A stretch of 64,000 nucleotides of DNA from Lachnospiraceae bacterium (lineage in GTDB: Bacteria > Bacillota > Clostridia > Lachnospirales > Lachnospiraceae): positions 146,475 through 210,474 of the forward strand of contig JAKSRS010000001.1 in NCBI GenBank assembly GCA_024403515.1, read 5' to 3'. The notes below the pieces were generated by a model. That model made no database searches. It was not told where the DNA came from and saw only the letters and a program-made list of their open reading frames with translations. Made by a program: the position numbers and the translations under genes. This document shows positions 45,736 through 54,384 of the stretch, in pieces (within the stretch, counting starts at the first letter, position 1; every line of letters begins with the position of its first letter).

Positions 45736-46560
45736 TTAAAGGCCAAAATACAGATATTCATCGTAGGTTACATAGTTTAAATCAAGGCTTCCTGCCTTTT
45801 TAAATCCACACTTTCGTGCCACTTTGATGCTCGCTTCATTTTCAGCAACCGTTAAAATCCTAATAGGAGCCAGCTCAAGTTCCCTACAAACGTCGACGCA
45901 GGCGCTGACAGCTTCCGTCCCGTACCCTTTCTGCTGAAACTTACTTCCAATAAGATAGCCGATTTCTACGCCATCAAAGCCTTCTCTTGAAACTATTCCC
46001 GCTCGTCCAATTACCCGTTTGCTTTCTTTTTCTATAAGAGTCCAGATTCCAAATCCCTGAACCTTATATACTTTTTCTATATATTCTTTAGCGTACTTTC
46101 TTTCTTCTTCTATGTCCTCGTAGAGGTTTTCTGTATATTTAAACACATCAGGGTCTTTGTATAATTCAACAAACTCATCTACATCTTCTACCGTAGTTTC
46201 CCTGATAATAAGACGATTCGTTTCCTTAATTGTCCATGGAATGTCTCGCGTTCTTTGCCAGACCTTCTCGTAGTACTCAACTTCCGTATCCTGACTGTTC
46301 AAAAGAAGGTATTTAGCGTCCGAAAACCTGTCGCATTCTTCAACATTATCTATAGAAACAACAGGATTCTCACCAAGACTTTTTAGCCTGTCGTATTCAG
46401 CCCTATCATCCGTGCATACAAGATCATAATAATCCGGCACAAATTTTTGGTCACATTCAAGGTAGAGGGCCTCTACACCGCATTCGTTAAGATAATCTCT
46501 ATATTCAGCTATCACATCTTCATGTGGCATTTTATTTAGCAAAAAAACGATTCTCTTCAT
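45736..46560 (-). CDS. GNAT N-acetyltransferase with an uncharacterised N-terminal domain
   Basis: In this 274-residue protein the C-terminal half (about residues 115-274) is a RimJ/RimL-type GNAT domain: RLIIRETTVEDVDEFVELY, acetyl-CoA loop QQKGYGTEAVSACVD and NEASIKVARKCGFKKAG. The first 110 residues (MKRIVFLLNKMPHEDVIAEY...) form a separate alpha/beta domain I do not recognise. The acetylated substrate is unknown. CGGGAG precedes the ATG. Divergent from the cyclophilin gene. Confidence 0.82.
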   Translation of the reverse strand: MKRIVFLLNKMPHEDVIAEYRDYLNECGVEALYLECDQKFVPDYYDLVCTDDRAEYDRLKSLGENPVVSIDNVEECDRFSDAKYLLLNSQDTEVEYYEKVWQRTRDIPWTIKETNRLIIRETTVEDVDEFVELYKDPDVFKYTENLYEDIEEERKYAKEYIEKVYKVQGFGIWTLIEKESKRVIGRAGIVSREGFDGVEIGYLIGSKFQQKGYGTEAVSACVDVCRELELAPIRILTVAENEASIKVARKCGFKKAGSLDLNYVTYDEYLYFGL

Positions 46561-46647
46561 TTACAATCTCCCGAAAATATCTTATCATTTTCCATAAGCA
46601 TTATTCAATATAACCCAACGGGTTAATAGAATTTAGGAGGAAATATA

Positions 46648-47136
46648 ATGGCTAAGTACCCTATCGTTACAATCACAATGAAAGACGGCGGTGTTATGAA
46701 GTTGGAATTATATCCCGATGTAGCACCCATTACAGTAGATAACTTTATTAAGCTTGCTTCAAGCGGCTTCTATAACGGACTTATTTTCCACAGAGTAATT
46801 AAAGGCTTCATGATTCAGGGTGGTGACCCCGAAGGAACAGGTATGGGTGGCCCCGGTCATTCAATCAAGGGCGAATTTGCAAGCAACGGAGTTAAAAATG
46901 ACTTAAAGCACACAGCAGGCGTTATTTCAATGGCTCGTAGCATGATGCCCAACTCAGCAGGATCACAGTTCTTTATCATGCACAAGGATTCACCCCACCT
47001 CGATGGTGAATACGCAGCTTTCGGTAAGATTATTGAAGGAATGGAAGTTGTAAACAAGATTGCAGAATGTGCAACAGATTATTCAGACAGACCCTTAGAG
47101 CCTCAGGTAATGGAAACAGTAACTGTAGAAATCTAG
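46648..47136 (+). CDS. Peptidyl-prolyl cis-trans isomerase, cyclophilin type
   Basis: A 162-residue single-domain cyclophilin with the catalytic Arg in FHRVIKGFMIQGGDPEGTG (about residues 50-68), GSQFFIMHKDSPHLDGEY and FGKIIEGMEVV. It has no signal peptide, so it is cytoplasmic (PpiB-like) and accelerates prolyl isomerisation in folding. AGGAGG precedes the ATG by seven bases. Monocistronic, ended by a hairpin about 120 bases downstream. Confidence 0.95.
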   Translation: MAKYPIVTITMKDGGVMKLELYPDVAPITVDNFIKLASSGFYNGLIFHRVIKGFMIQGGDPEGTGMGGPGHSIKGEFASNGVKNDLKHTAGVISMARSMMPNSAGSQFFIMHKDSPHLDGEYAAFGKIIEGMEVVNKIAECATDYSDRPLEPQVMETVTVEI

Positions 47137-47256
47137 TTATGTGTAAACCACATTTGTGGTTCAAACTTGTTAACAAACTAGCACTTATTTGTGTCAATTG
47201 AACGCACATTTCTATTAATATACGGTTAATTATCGATTAATAAACAGTTTTTTCAG

Positions 47257-47285
47257 ACAAGACAGCAAGTTATTTGCTGTCTTGT
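47257..47285 (+). terminator. Terminator downstream of the cyclophilin gene
   Basis: A 12-bp perfect stem ACAAGACAGCAA/TTGCTGTCTTGT with a five-base loop, followed by TCATATTTTGTT. The 3' untranslated region also holds a small palindrome AACCACATTTGTGGTT (47146-47161). Confidence 0.75.
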
Positions 47286-47490
47286 TCATATTTTGTTCAC
47301 ATTTTGTTTTACGTTTGTTAATTTACATAACAATATTTCTTCACGATTAAGGGTTATAGTATAACCATACAAAACAAATACAGCTTAATTCAATTAATTA
47401 ATGCTATATACATAAACTTTTTCATAATAAATGCCGGTTGAAATTTTTCAACCGGCATCCTCCCTTTTATGGGGATTTTTTTTAGCATAA
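47286..47490. other. Non-coding interval with a palindrome and an unexplained hairpin
   Basis: No coding sequence is visible. The interval contains the odd palindrome GGTTATAGTATAACC (47352-47366), operator-like, and an 11-bp stem ATGCCGGTTGA/TCAACCGGCAT (47431-47458). After this come CCTCCC...GGGG and eight T residues (47476-47483) on the plus strand. The cyclophilin transcript should already have stopped, and crh has its own terminator, so this second plus-strand terminator-like structure may end a small RNA. I found no good promoter for one. Confidence 0.4.
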
Positions 47491-47494
47491 AAAT

Positions 47495-47518
47495 AAGGCC
47501 ACGAACCATCGTGGCCTT
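47495..47518 (-). terminator. Terminator of the ftsH-to-crh operon
   Basis: A 10-bp stem AAGGCCACGA/TCGTGGCCTT with a four-base loop, 20 bases past the crh stop, followed on the minus strand by ATTTTTATG. Confidence 0.85.
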
Positions 47519-47537
47519 TAATTATTTTATCTATAAT

Positions 47538-47801
47538 TTATTCAACTTTACCGCTAAGATAATTATCTATAGCTTCACAGGCTTCTTCCTCATCTGCTCC
47601 ATCTGCGATAATAGTTAAAGCAACGCCTTTTTCAAAGTTAAGTCCCATCATTCCCATGATACTTTTAGCGTTTACCTTCTTGTTATCTTCAGTTTCAATA
47701 TATACAGAGCTTTCAAAACGGCTTGCAACCTGAACAAGCATTGCTACAGGAGTAGCTTCAACTCCAGTCTTTAACTGAATAGTAGTTTCCTTCTTAGTCA
47801 T
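47538..47801 (-). CDS. crh: Crh-like HPr paralogue with Glu at the His-15 position
   Basis: An 87-residue HPr-fold protein. The phosphotransfer loop reads TGVEATPVAMLVQ where HPr has GIHARPAT, so His15 is Glu15 and Arg17 is Thr. The regulatory serine is kept (NAKSIMGMMGL, Ser47). This matches B. subtilis Crh, which has Gln15, is phosphorylated only at Ser46 by HprK and acts as CcpA co-repressor. Position directly after whiA is also that of crh. It starts on the base after the whiA stop, so translation is coupled. HprK, its expected kinase, is encoded five genes upstream in the same operon. Confidence 0.88.
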   Translation of the reverse strand: MTKKETTIQLKTGVEATPVAMLVQVASRFESSVYIETEDNKKVNAKSIMGMMGLNFEKGVALTIIADGADEEEACEAIDNYLSGKVE

Positions 47802-48704
47802 TTAATCATTTCCTTTCCTACGTAAATCCTCAGATATTTCTGCAAGTCTACGCAATCTATGGTTAACTCCGGATTTTCCAACTGGTGGATCCAGATAATT
47901 CCCTAGGTTACTTAGTGGTTCCTCTGGATGTTCTAACCTTACTCTCGCAAGTTCCTCAAGCTGCGCGGGAAGCGCGCCCAGGCCAATCTTTTCATCTATA
48001 AGTAGAATATCCTCTATTTGCTTACCGGACGCAACAGCGGTTTTGGCGATATTAGCCGTATCACAGTTATTACGTCGGTTTTCTCTGTTTCGAACGTCTC
48101 GATAAATCTTCTCCGTAACAAATCCCATCATGGAATTCTGAGCTTCCATAAGATTTAGCATATCACTAACAGCTTCCGCATCCTTAGTGTATACAATGGT
48201 CTGTCCTCTTCTTGAAGATACTTTGGAAGAAATTCCAAAGCCTGAAAGCAGGGATGAAATAATCTCTACTTTCTGTGGACTGTTTGCAACGATTTCACAA
48301 TGATACCCTTTCCTGGGATCTGATATAAAACCGCTGGCAAGAAAAACGCCCCTAAGATACGCTCTTTGACAGCACTTTTTCTTTAAATGCTTCTCAGGAT
48401 TTTCATAACTAATCTCATTCAAAATACCCTTAACAGGGAAGTTTGAATAGTCCAAAACCACGCCACTTTTAGTGTTTCCAAGCATCTGAAAAAAAATATC
48501 AGTATTTATATTATATGTTTTGTCCAACAATGTAAAGTATTTTCTTATCTGCGGTGTATCTTCAGATGGTAATGTTATGGTAGTTTTATCCTCAGACACA
48601 TCAGCCAAAAAGCCCATAATGCCCGCAAGCTCGGCACATTTGCAGTGCATAGCAGTCGACAAAACGTACTCTAACTCCAGCTTTACATCCTGCGAAAATG
48701 ACAT
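47802..48704 (-). CDS. whiA: DNA-binding protein WhiA
   Basis: A 300-residue WhiA: an N-terminal LAGLIDADG-homing-endonuclease-like fold (SFSQDVKLELEY..., CCQRAYLRGVFLASGFISDP at about residues 107-126) and a C-terminal helix-turn-helix (LGNYLDPPVGKSGVNHRLRR). In Streptomyces it controls sporulation septation; in Bacillus it affects division and chromosome segregation. It follows rapZ by three bases. The yvcK/mgfK gene usual between rapZ and whiA is missing here. Confidence 0.95.
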   Translation of the reverse strand: MSFSQDVKLELEYVLSTAMHCKCAELAGIMGFLADVSEDKTTITLPSEDTPQIRKYFTLLDKTYNINTDIFFQMLGNTKSGVVLDYSNFPVKGILNEISYENPEKHLKKKCCQRAYLRGVFLASGFISDPRKGYHCEIVANSPQKVEIISSLLSGFGISSKVSSRRGQTIVYTKDAEAVSDMLNLMEAQNSMMGFVTEKIYRDVRNRENRRNNCDTANIAKTAVASGKQIEDILLIDEKIGLGALPAQLEELARVRLEHPEEPLSNLGNYLDPPVGKSGVNHRLRRLAEISEDLRRKGND

Positions 48705-48707
48705 AAC

Positions 48708-49571
48708 CTACACTCCCAGTTTTATATCTCTGTGTGACAATCTTACTCTCACGTTATTTTTAGAAAGCATTCTTTCATAGAGTTTGCCGGCAAGGGTAAC
48801 ACTTCTATGGTGGCCACCTGTACAGCCAATGGCAACTACAAGCTGGTGCTTTCCTTCTTTAAGATAATTTGGAACCAAAAAGTCCAGCATTGACTCAAGC
48901 ATATTTAAAAACTCTACAGCTTCCGGGAAGCCCAGTACATAGTCCTGAATCTTCTCATCAAGTCCCGTTAGCGGCTTAAGCTCCTCAATATAGAAAGGAT
49001 TTGGTAAGAATCTTACGTCGAATACCAAATCGGCATCCTGAGGGATTCCTCTTTTAAAGCCAAAAGAAACTATATCGACAAAAAGGTCATTGTGCTTTTT
49101 GTCTTCTACAAAGATAGCATCAATCTTCTCCTTAAGTTCTCTGGTAAGAAGCTTTGAAGTATCAATAATGTAGTCCGACTTACTTCGTATGTCTTCTAAA
49201 ATCTTTCTTTCCTTTAAGATGCCGTCTTCAACTCTTCCTTCAGAAGACAACGGGTGCATACGACGGGATTCTTTGTACCTCTTTAATAAAGTCGCCTTAT
49301 CAGCTTCCAAAAAAAGAATCTCAAAAGTGATATTTTTGGAGCGGACCTTATCCAGAATCCTTACAACCTCTTCAAAGGGTTGGTCCACGCGAACATCAAC
49401 GCCCAAAGCAACCTTGGTAAATTCACTATTCTTTTCACTTACAAGGTCAGCAAAAGTCTCAATCAAAAGAACAGGAAGATTATCGACACAGTAGTATCCG
49501 ACATCTTCCAGCATCTTTAAAGCACTGACTTTTCCGCTGCCACTCATACCGGTAACAACTACAAGTCTCAT
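48708..49571 (-). CDS. rapZ: RNase adapter/nucleotide-binding protein RapZ (YvcJ)
   Basis: A 287-residue protein with an N-terminal kinase-like P-loop domain and the C-terminal RapZ domain (AIGCTGGHHRSVTLAGKLYE, about residues 246-265). The N-terminus reads VTGMSGSGKVSALKMLED, so the residue after the P-loop Lys is Val rather than Ser/Thr. In E. coli RapZ senses glucosamine-6-phosphate and guides RNase E to GlmZ; the Firmicute function is less clear, but B. subtilis YvcJ binds and hydrolyses GTP. Location with whiA and crh is conserved. Confidence 0.94.
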   Translation of the reverse strand: MRLVVVTGMSGSGKVSALKMLEDVGYYCVDNLPVLLIETFADLVSEKNSEFTKVALGVDVRVDQPFEEVVRILDKVRSKNITFEILFLEADKATLLKRYKESRRMHPLSSEGRVEDGILKERKILEDIRSKSDYIIDTSKLLTRELKEKIDAIFVEDKKHNDLFVDIVSFGFKRGIPQDADLVFDVRFLPNPFYIEELKPLTGLDEKIQDYVLGFPEAVEFLNMLESMLDFLVPNYLKEGKHQLVVAIGCTGGHHRSVTLAGKLYERMLSKNNVRVRLSHRDIKLGV

Positions 49572-49584
49572 TTACATTTCTCCA

Positions 49585-50508
49585 CTAAAATCGTCCGATT
49601 TTAATAACCTCAGGTTCAAGAACAATTCCGGTATCTTCTTTAACCTTCTTTATGACCTCATTCATAAGATCATCAATGTCCTTGGCGCTTGCACCCTGAT
49701 CATTTACGACAAAACCGCAATGCTTGGGTGAAACACATGCGCCGCCAACTCTGAAACCCGAAAGTCCCGACTCCATAATAAGCTTTCCTGCAAAATTATC
49801 CTTAGGACGCTTAAAAGTGGATCCGGCACTTGGAAACTCAAGGGGCTGCTTTGAAACTCTTCGCCCCATCAAATCATCCATCTTAGCTTTTATATCATCT
49901 TTATTTCCAGGCTTAAGTTCCATTACTACTCTTGTAACTATAAGCCCTTCTTTTTTTACTATACTGTTTCGGTATTCAAACTTCATATCAGCATTGCTAA
50001 GTGTAATAAGCTCTCCATCTGAAGTTATCGCCTCAACCGTTTTTACCACGTCTTTCATCTCGCCATCGTAAGCACCGGCATTCATAACCATTGCCCCACC
50101 GATAGTTCCCGGAATTCCGTAGGCAAATTCAAGACCCGTAAGTGAATTATCCAAAGCAACCTTGCAGACGCTTCCAAGAATCGCTCCGCTTCCTGCCGTG
50201 ATAATAGTATCTTTAGCAGACACTTCGTTAAATTCACCTTCAAGTTTAATAACAACTCCGTCAAAACCCTGGTCAGATGCAAGTAAATTGCTTCCGTTTC
50301 CAATGATTAGATAATCAACATTTTCACCCTTAAAAAGAACAATAAGCTTTCTTAAAGACTCAGCATCCATAACCTTAACAAAAGCCTTCATCAGCCCGCC
50401 AACCTTAAAAGTCGTGTAGTCCTTTAAAAGAGAATCAGTAGAAACATTAGAATCACCCACAAGAGTCCTGATGCGATTTAAAATCTCTTCCTTCATACTA
50501 ATTTCCAT
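49585..50508 (-). CDS. murB: UDP-N-acetylenolpyruvoylglucosamine reductase
   Basis: A 307-residue FAD enzyme that reduces UDP-GlcNAc-enolpyruvate to UDP-MurNAc with NADPH in peptidoglycan precursor synthesis. FAD-binding elements are DYLIIGNGSNLLASDQGFDG and FAYGIPGTIGGAMVMNAGAY. The catalytic Ser is in PSAGSTFKRP, followed by VSPKHCGFVVN, and a Glu (LEPEVIKIG) closes the active site. It is type II, without the extra loop of E. coli MurB. An ATG four codons downstream is an alternative start; neither has a strong ribosome site. Confidence 0.95.
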   Translation of the reverse strand: MEISMKEEILNRIRTLVGDSNVSTDSLLKDYTTFKVGGLMKAFVKVMDAESLRKLIVLFKGENVDYLIIGNGSNLLASDQGFDGVVIKLEGEFNEVSAKDTIITAGSGAILGSVCKVALDNSLTGLEFAYGIPGTIGGAMVMNAGAYDGEMKDVVKTVEAITSDGELITLSNADMKFEYRNSIVKKEGLIVTRVVMELKPGNKDDIKAKMDDLMGRRVSKQPLEFPSAGSTFKRPKDNFAGKLIMESGLSGFRVGGACVSPKHCGFVVNDQGASAKDIDDLMNEVIKKVKEDTGIVLEPEVIKIGRF

Positions 50509-50522
50509 TTCACTTGTGAAAT

Positions 50523-51452
50523 TTAAAGAACAAGCTTGGCAGCTCCAATTGTTCCTGCATCATTACCAAGAGTAGCCAGTACTAACTTGGCACCTGAAGC
50601 ACCCTTAAATACATATTTGTCAAAAGAAGGCTTTACGTATCCAAGCATAACTTCTCCGGCCTTGGAAACACCGCCACCGATAACGAAGGCTTCAGGGTTA
50701 ACTACACCTGCAATAGTAGCTAAGCCCTTTCCAAGAACATCGCCAAATGCCTTGGCAACATTGATGCAAAGTTCATCGCCAGCTTTAACTCCATCAAATA
50801 CAGCTTTTGCAGAAGTATCATCAGCTGTAAGAACAGTTTCTTTATCCCACTTATCAAGCATTTCCTTGGCAGTTCTTGCAATACCTGTAGCTGATGCATA
50901 CTGCTCAAGACAACCAAAGTTACCGCAACCGCAGGGAATTGTTTCATCATCGTTTACGTGAATGTGACCGATTTCACCGCCGGCACCTGTAGAACCATCA
51001 AGAATCTTTCCACCAAGAATGATTCCACCGCCTACTCCGGTACCGAGTGTAACCATAACGATGTCAGAATAACCCATTCCGCCGCCCTTCCACATTTCTC
51101 CAAGAGCAGCTACATTAGCATCGTTTCCTGTATGGCACTTAAAACCTGTAAGTTCAGCCATCTTTTCACTAACATTAAAAGTTCCCCATCCAAGGTTAAC
51201 AGCATTATGAATGACGCCCTGTGAATCAACGGGTCCGGGAACGCCAATACCGATACCGCAAACATCAGCTTTGTCTATTTTCTTTTCACTAATCTTATCA
51301 AGAACAGACTTAGCAACATCAGGAAGAATGTTTGCACCCGAATTGGACTTATCTGTTTTAATCTCCCACTTTTCAAGAATTGTGCCATCTGTATCCAAAA
51401 GACCAATCTTTACTGTAGTTCCACCTATATCAACGCCAAAAGTATATTTCAT
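50523..51452 (-). CDS. glcK: ROK-family glucokinase
   Basis: A 309-residue sugar kinase with ATP-binding loop TFGVDIGGTTVKIGLLD at the N-terminus, VTLGTGVGGGIILGG (about residues 132-146) and the ROK zinc signature CGCGNFGCLEQYAS (about residues 171-184). The GHIHVN loop just before supplies the catalytic-site His/zinc ligand. It phosphorylates cytoplasmic glucose to glucose-6-phosphate, consistent with non-PTS sugar use. Placement beside hprK and crh links it to carbon control. AAGGAG precedes the ATG. Confidence 0.93.
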   Translation of the reverse strand: MKYTFGVDIGGTTVKIGLLDTDGTILEKWEIKTDKSNSGANILPDVAKSVLDKISEKKIDKADVCGIGIGVPGPVDSQGVIHNAVNLGWGTFNVSEKMAELTGFKCHTGNDANVAALGEMWKGGGMGYSDIVMVTLGTGVGGGIILGGKILDGSTGAGGEIGHIHVNDDETIPCGCGNFGCLEQYASATGIARTAKEMLDKWDKETVLTADDTSAKAVFDGVKAGDELCINVAKAFGDVLGKGLATIAGVVNPEAFVIGGGVSKAGEVMLGYVKPSFDKYVFKGASGAKLVLATLGNDAGTIGAAKLVL

Positions 51453-51499
51453 CTTTTTCTCCTTAATGTGTTCATTCTAAATATATATAAATCTTCTAA

Positions 51500-52435
51500 T
51501 TAATCTTCATCTTTTTTACTTGCAAAGTTAGCCTGGAAGCGCTTGTAAAGCTCCTGTGCCGCATTGTATCCCATCTTCTTCTGACGGAAGTTAACAGCTG
51601 CAGACTCGCAAATAATTGCAAGGTTACGACCTGGACGAATAGGAATGTTATGACATACAACCTTGTTTCCAAGGTATTCTGTATATTCTTCTTCAAGTCC
51701 GAGTCTGTCGTACTCTTTGTCCTTGTTCCAATCTTCAAGCTTGATTACAAGGTCAATTGACTGTGTATCCTTAACACTGGACACACCGAAAAGAGTCTTC
51801 ACGTCAACAATACCGATACCTCTAAGTTCGATAAAGTGCTTGGTAATATCGGGTGCTGTACCAATAAGTGTATCATCACTTACCTTTCTTATTTCAACAG
51901 CATCGTCAGTTACAAGACGGTGACCTCTTTTAATAAGTTCAAGAGCTGCTTCAGATTTACCGATACCACTTTCACCTGTAATCAAAACGCCTTCACCGAA
52001 TACATCGACAAGTACACCATGTACTGTGATGCAGGGAGCAAGCTTAACCTTGAGCCATCTGATGATTTCAGCCATGAAATCTGATGTGGATTTCTTGGTA
52101 AGGAAAACAGGTACATTCTGTTCTTTTGCAATAGTCATAAAAAGATCATCGGGAGCAAGTTCACGGCAGAATACTACTGCAGGAACATCTCCTGAAAGAA
52201 ACTGTGTATAGATATCTTTCTTTTTCTTGGTGCTCATGCCTTCCATATAGGTATATTCAACAAATCCTATAATCTGAAGTCTTGTTGCATCAAAGTGCTC
52301 GAAATATCCTGCCATCTGAAGAGCCGGACGGTTAATATCGGGCTGTGTAATCTTAATCTTTGAAATATCAATTTCAGGAGTAAGATTCTGAAGTTTCATT
52401 TTTTCTACAATCTGTGTAAGTAATACTGACGCCAT
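51500..52435 (-). CDS. hprK: HPr kinase/phosphorylase
   Basis: A 311-residue bifunctional enzyme that phosphorylates HPr and Crh on Ser46 and removes the phosphate when inorganic phosphate is high. His139 begins the conserved HGVLVDVFG. The Walker A motif is GESGIGKS at 154-161, and the family signature is IELRGIGIVDVKTLFG (about residues 202-217). The C-terminal region is typical of the hexameric enzyme. Its likely substrate Crh ends the same operon. The ribosome site is weak (GGA six bases upstream). Confidence 0.96.
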   Translation of the reverse strand: MASVLLTQIVEKMKLQNLTPEIDISKIKITQPDINRPALQMAGYFEHFDATRLQIIGFVEYTYMEGMSTKKKKDIYTQFLSGDVPAVVFCRELAPDDLFMTIAKEQNVPVFLTKKSTSDFMAEIIRWLKVKLAPCITVHGVLVDVFGEGVLITGESGIGKSEAALELIKRGHRLVTDDAVEIRKVSDDTLIGTAPDITKHFIELRGIGIVDVKTLFGVSSVKDTQSIDLVIKLEDWNKDKEYDRLGLEEEYTEYLGNKVVCHNIPIRPGRNLAIICESAAVNFRQKKMGYNAAQELYKRFQANFASKKDED

Positions 52436-52519
52436 AATTGTTCCGCTAATTTGCGGGCTCCCTTCTATTTTGTTCGTAACCCTAATAACTAATGCACATA
52501 TATAATTGAGTGTAGCATA

Positions 52520-54379
52520 CTAATGGAAGAAATTGTAGATTTTTTCAGCTACATACTCAGGTATTTCTTCTACCTGGCATAATTGTTCTATGCTGGCATT
52601 TTTTATATCTTCAAGTGAGTCAAAAGAACGCATCAGGGCATTTCGTCTTGCAGGTCCCACCCCTTCAATATCATCGAGTATGGATTTTACCTGCTTTTTG
52701 GAACGTAAGCTCTTATGATATTCAATTGCGAAACGGTGAGCCTCGTCCTGAATGCGTGTAATAAGCTTAAATGCTTCAGAGTGGGTATCTATATCGATTT
52801 CCACGCCATCCACAAAAAGTCCCCTTGTTCTATGATGGTCGTCCTTAACCATACCGCATATAGGGATATTTATATGAAGCTCCTCGCAGACACTTTTAGC
52901 GATATTTACCTGACCGCGGCCACCATCCATTAAGATAAGATCAGGAAATCTTGAAAATCCTCCGTAGTCAGCTTCAAGATTTGCCGCTTCAAGGCTCTTT
53001 CTTTCTTCAAAACCGTGTAAAAATCTGCGCGAGAGGACTTCATGCATACAAGAGTAATCATCCGGTCCTTCAACTGATTTAATCCTGAACTTACGGTAAT
53101 CACTCTTAAGCGCCTTACCATTTTCATAAACAACCATTGAACCTACATTTTCAAATCCGTTGGTGTTAGAAATATCGAAGGCTTCTATTCTTACAACATT
53201 ATCCAAAGAAAGAAGTTTTCTAAGCTCATTTAAAGCACCTATTGTCTTCTTTTCTTCCTGAATAATCTTGTCTTTATCCTGCTTTAAAACAATCCTTGCG
53301 TTGTTGGCAGCAAGTTCTACAAGTTTTTCTTTGGCCCCAACTTTAGGAACCACTATCTTGCACTTGCTTCCCTTAATTGAAGAAAGCCACTGCTCAAAAA
53401 CTTCTATATCATCTATTTCAAAAGGAAGCATGACCTCTTTGGGAACAAATGGCGTACCGGTATAGTAACGCTTAACAAACTCCGTAAGAATCTCACGCGC
53501 ATCCATTTCTTCAATTTCACCGATGTGGTAATGCTCACGCCCTATCATTTTACCGTTTCTTACAAAGAAGACCTGAGCCACGGCATCGTTTTCGTCTTTG
53601 GCTATGGCAATCACATCACGGTCCTCCTCGTCGGGATTTGAAATCTTTTGTCTTTCTATAATCTTTCGAGCGCTTTCAATCAGATCCCTAAGACGGATAG
53701 CCTCTTCAAATTCAAGATTTTCAGATGCTTTATCCATTCGCTCCTTAAGTTCTTTTAAAATGGTCTTGTCATTACCATTTATAAAGTCTATTGCTGCATC
53801 TACGTTCTTTCTGTATTCCTCTATGGAAACCTTTCCGGTACAGGGTGCAAGGCACTTTCCCATATGATAATTTAGGCATGGTCTTTCGTTGTGAGGCTTG
53901 GAAAAAGCAACCTTTCTGTTGCAGGTTCTAATGCTGTAGGCATCATTTAAAAGTTCAAGAATCTGAGCCACGGCAAACTCACTTGTATATGGACCGAAGT
54001 ATCTTGCCTTGTCTTTGGAGGTTTGTCTGACCTTCATAAGTCTTGGATAGTCTTCATTTACGGAAACTCTTATATAAGGATAGGTTTTGGAATCCTTAAG
54101 CAAAGTGTTGTATTTGGGATTGTGTTCTTTAATAAGATTGTTTTCAAGAACAAAGGCCTCCAGATCGGAGTCCACGACAATATATTCAAAATGATCTATC
54201 AAAGAAATCATCTTGTTAATCTTGGCAGTGTGAGGAACACTTGCACGAAAATAAGACCTTACACGATTGTACAGGTTAATAGCTTTTCCAACATATATTA
54301 TGTTGTCTTGAGCGTCATGCATAAGATAAACTCCCGGTTGTTTCGGGAGTTTATCAAGTTCAGTCTTTATATCAAACAT
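52520..54379 (-). CDS. uvrC: Excinuclease ABC subunit C
   Basis: A 619-residue nuclease that makes the 3' and 5' incisions in nucleotide excision repair together with UvrA and UvrB. It has the GIY-YIG domain at the N-terminus ([19 protein letters not shown], residues 15-33), a Cys cluster ([22 protein letters not shown]), UvrB-binding UVR motif ([15 protein letters not shown]), the RNase H-like domain ([18 protein letters not shown]) and tandem helix-hairpin-helix at the end ([18 protein letters not shown]). It follows ftsH by five bases. Confidence 0.96.
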   Translation of the reverse strand: MFDIKTELDKLPKQPGVYLMHDAQDNIIYVGKAINLYNRVRSYFRASVPHTAKINKMISLIDHFEYIVVDSDLEAFVLENNLIKEHNPKYNTLLKDSKTYPYIRVSVNEDYPRLMKVRQTSKDKARYFGPYTSEFAVAQILELLNDAYSIRTCNRKVAFSKPHNERPCLNYHMGKCLAPCTGKVSIEEYRKNVDAAIDFINGNDKTILKELKERMDKASENLEFEEAIRLRDLIESARKIIERQKISNPDEEDRDVIAIAKDENDAVAQVFFVRNGKMIGREHYHIGEIEEMDAREILTEFVKRYYTGTPFVPKEVMLPFEIDDIEVFEQWLSSIKGSKCKIVVPKVGAKEKLVELAANNARIVLKQDKDKIIQEEKKTIGALNELRKLLSLDNVVRIEAFDISNTNGFENVGSMVVYENGKALKSDYRKFRIKSVEGPDDYSCMHEVLSRRFLHGFEERKSLEAANLEADYGGFSRFPDLILMDGGRGQVNIAKSVCEELHINIPICGMVKDDHHRTRGLFVDGVEIDIDTHSEAFKLITRIQDEAHRFAIEYHKSLRSKKQVKSILDDIEGVGPARRNALMRSFDSLEDIKNASIEQLCQVEEIPEYVAEKIYNFFH

Positions 54380-54384
54380 ATTTC

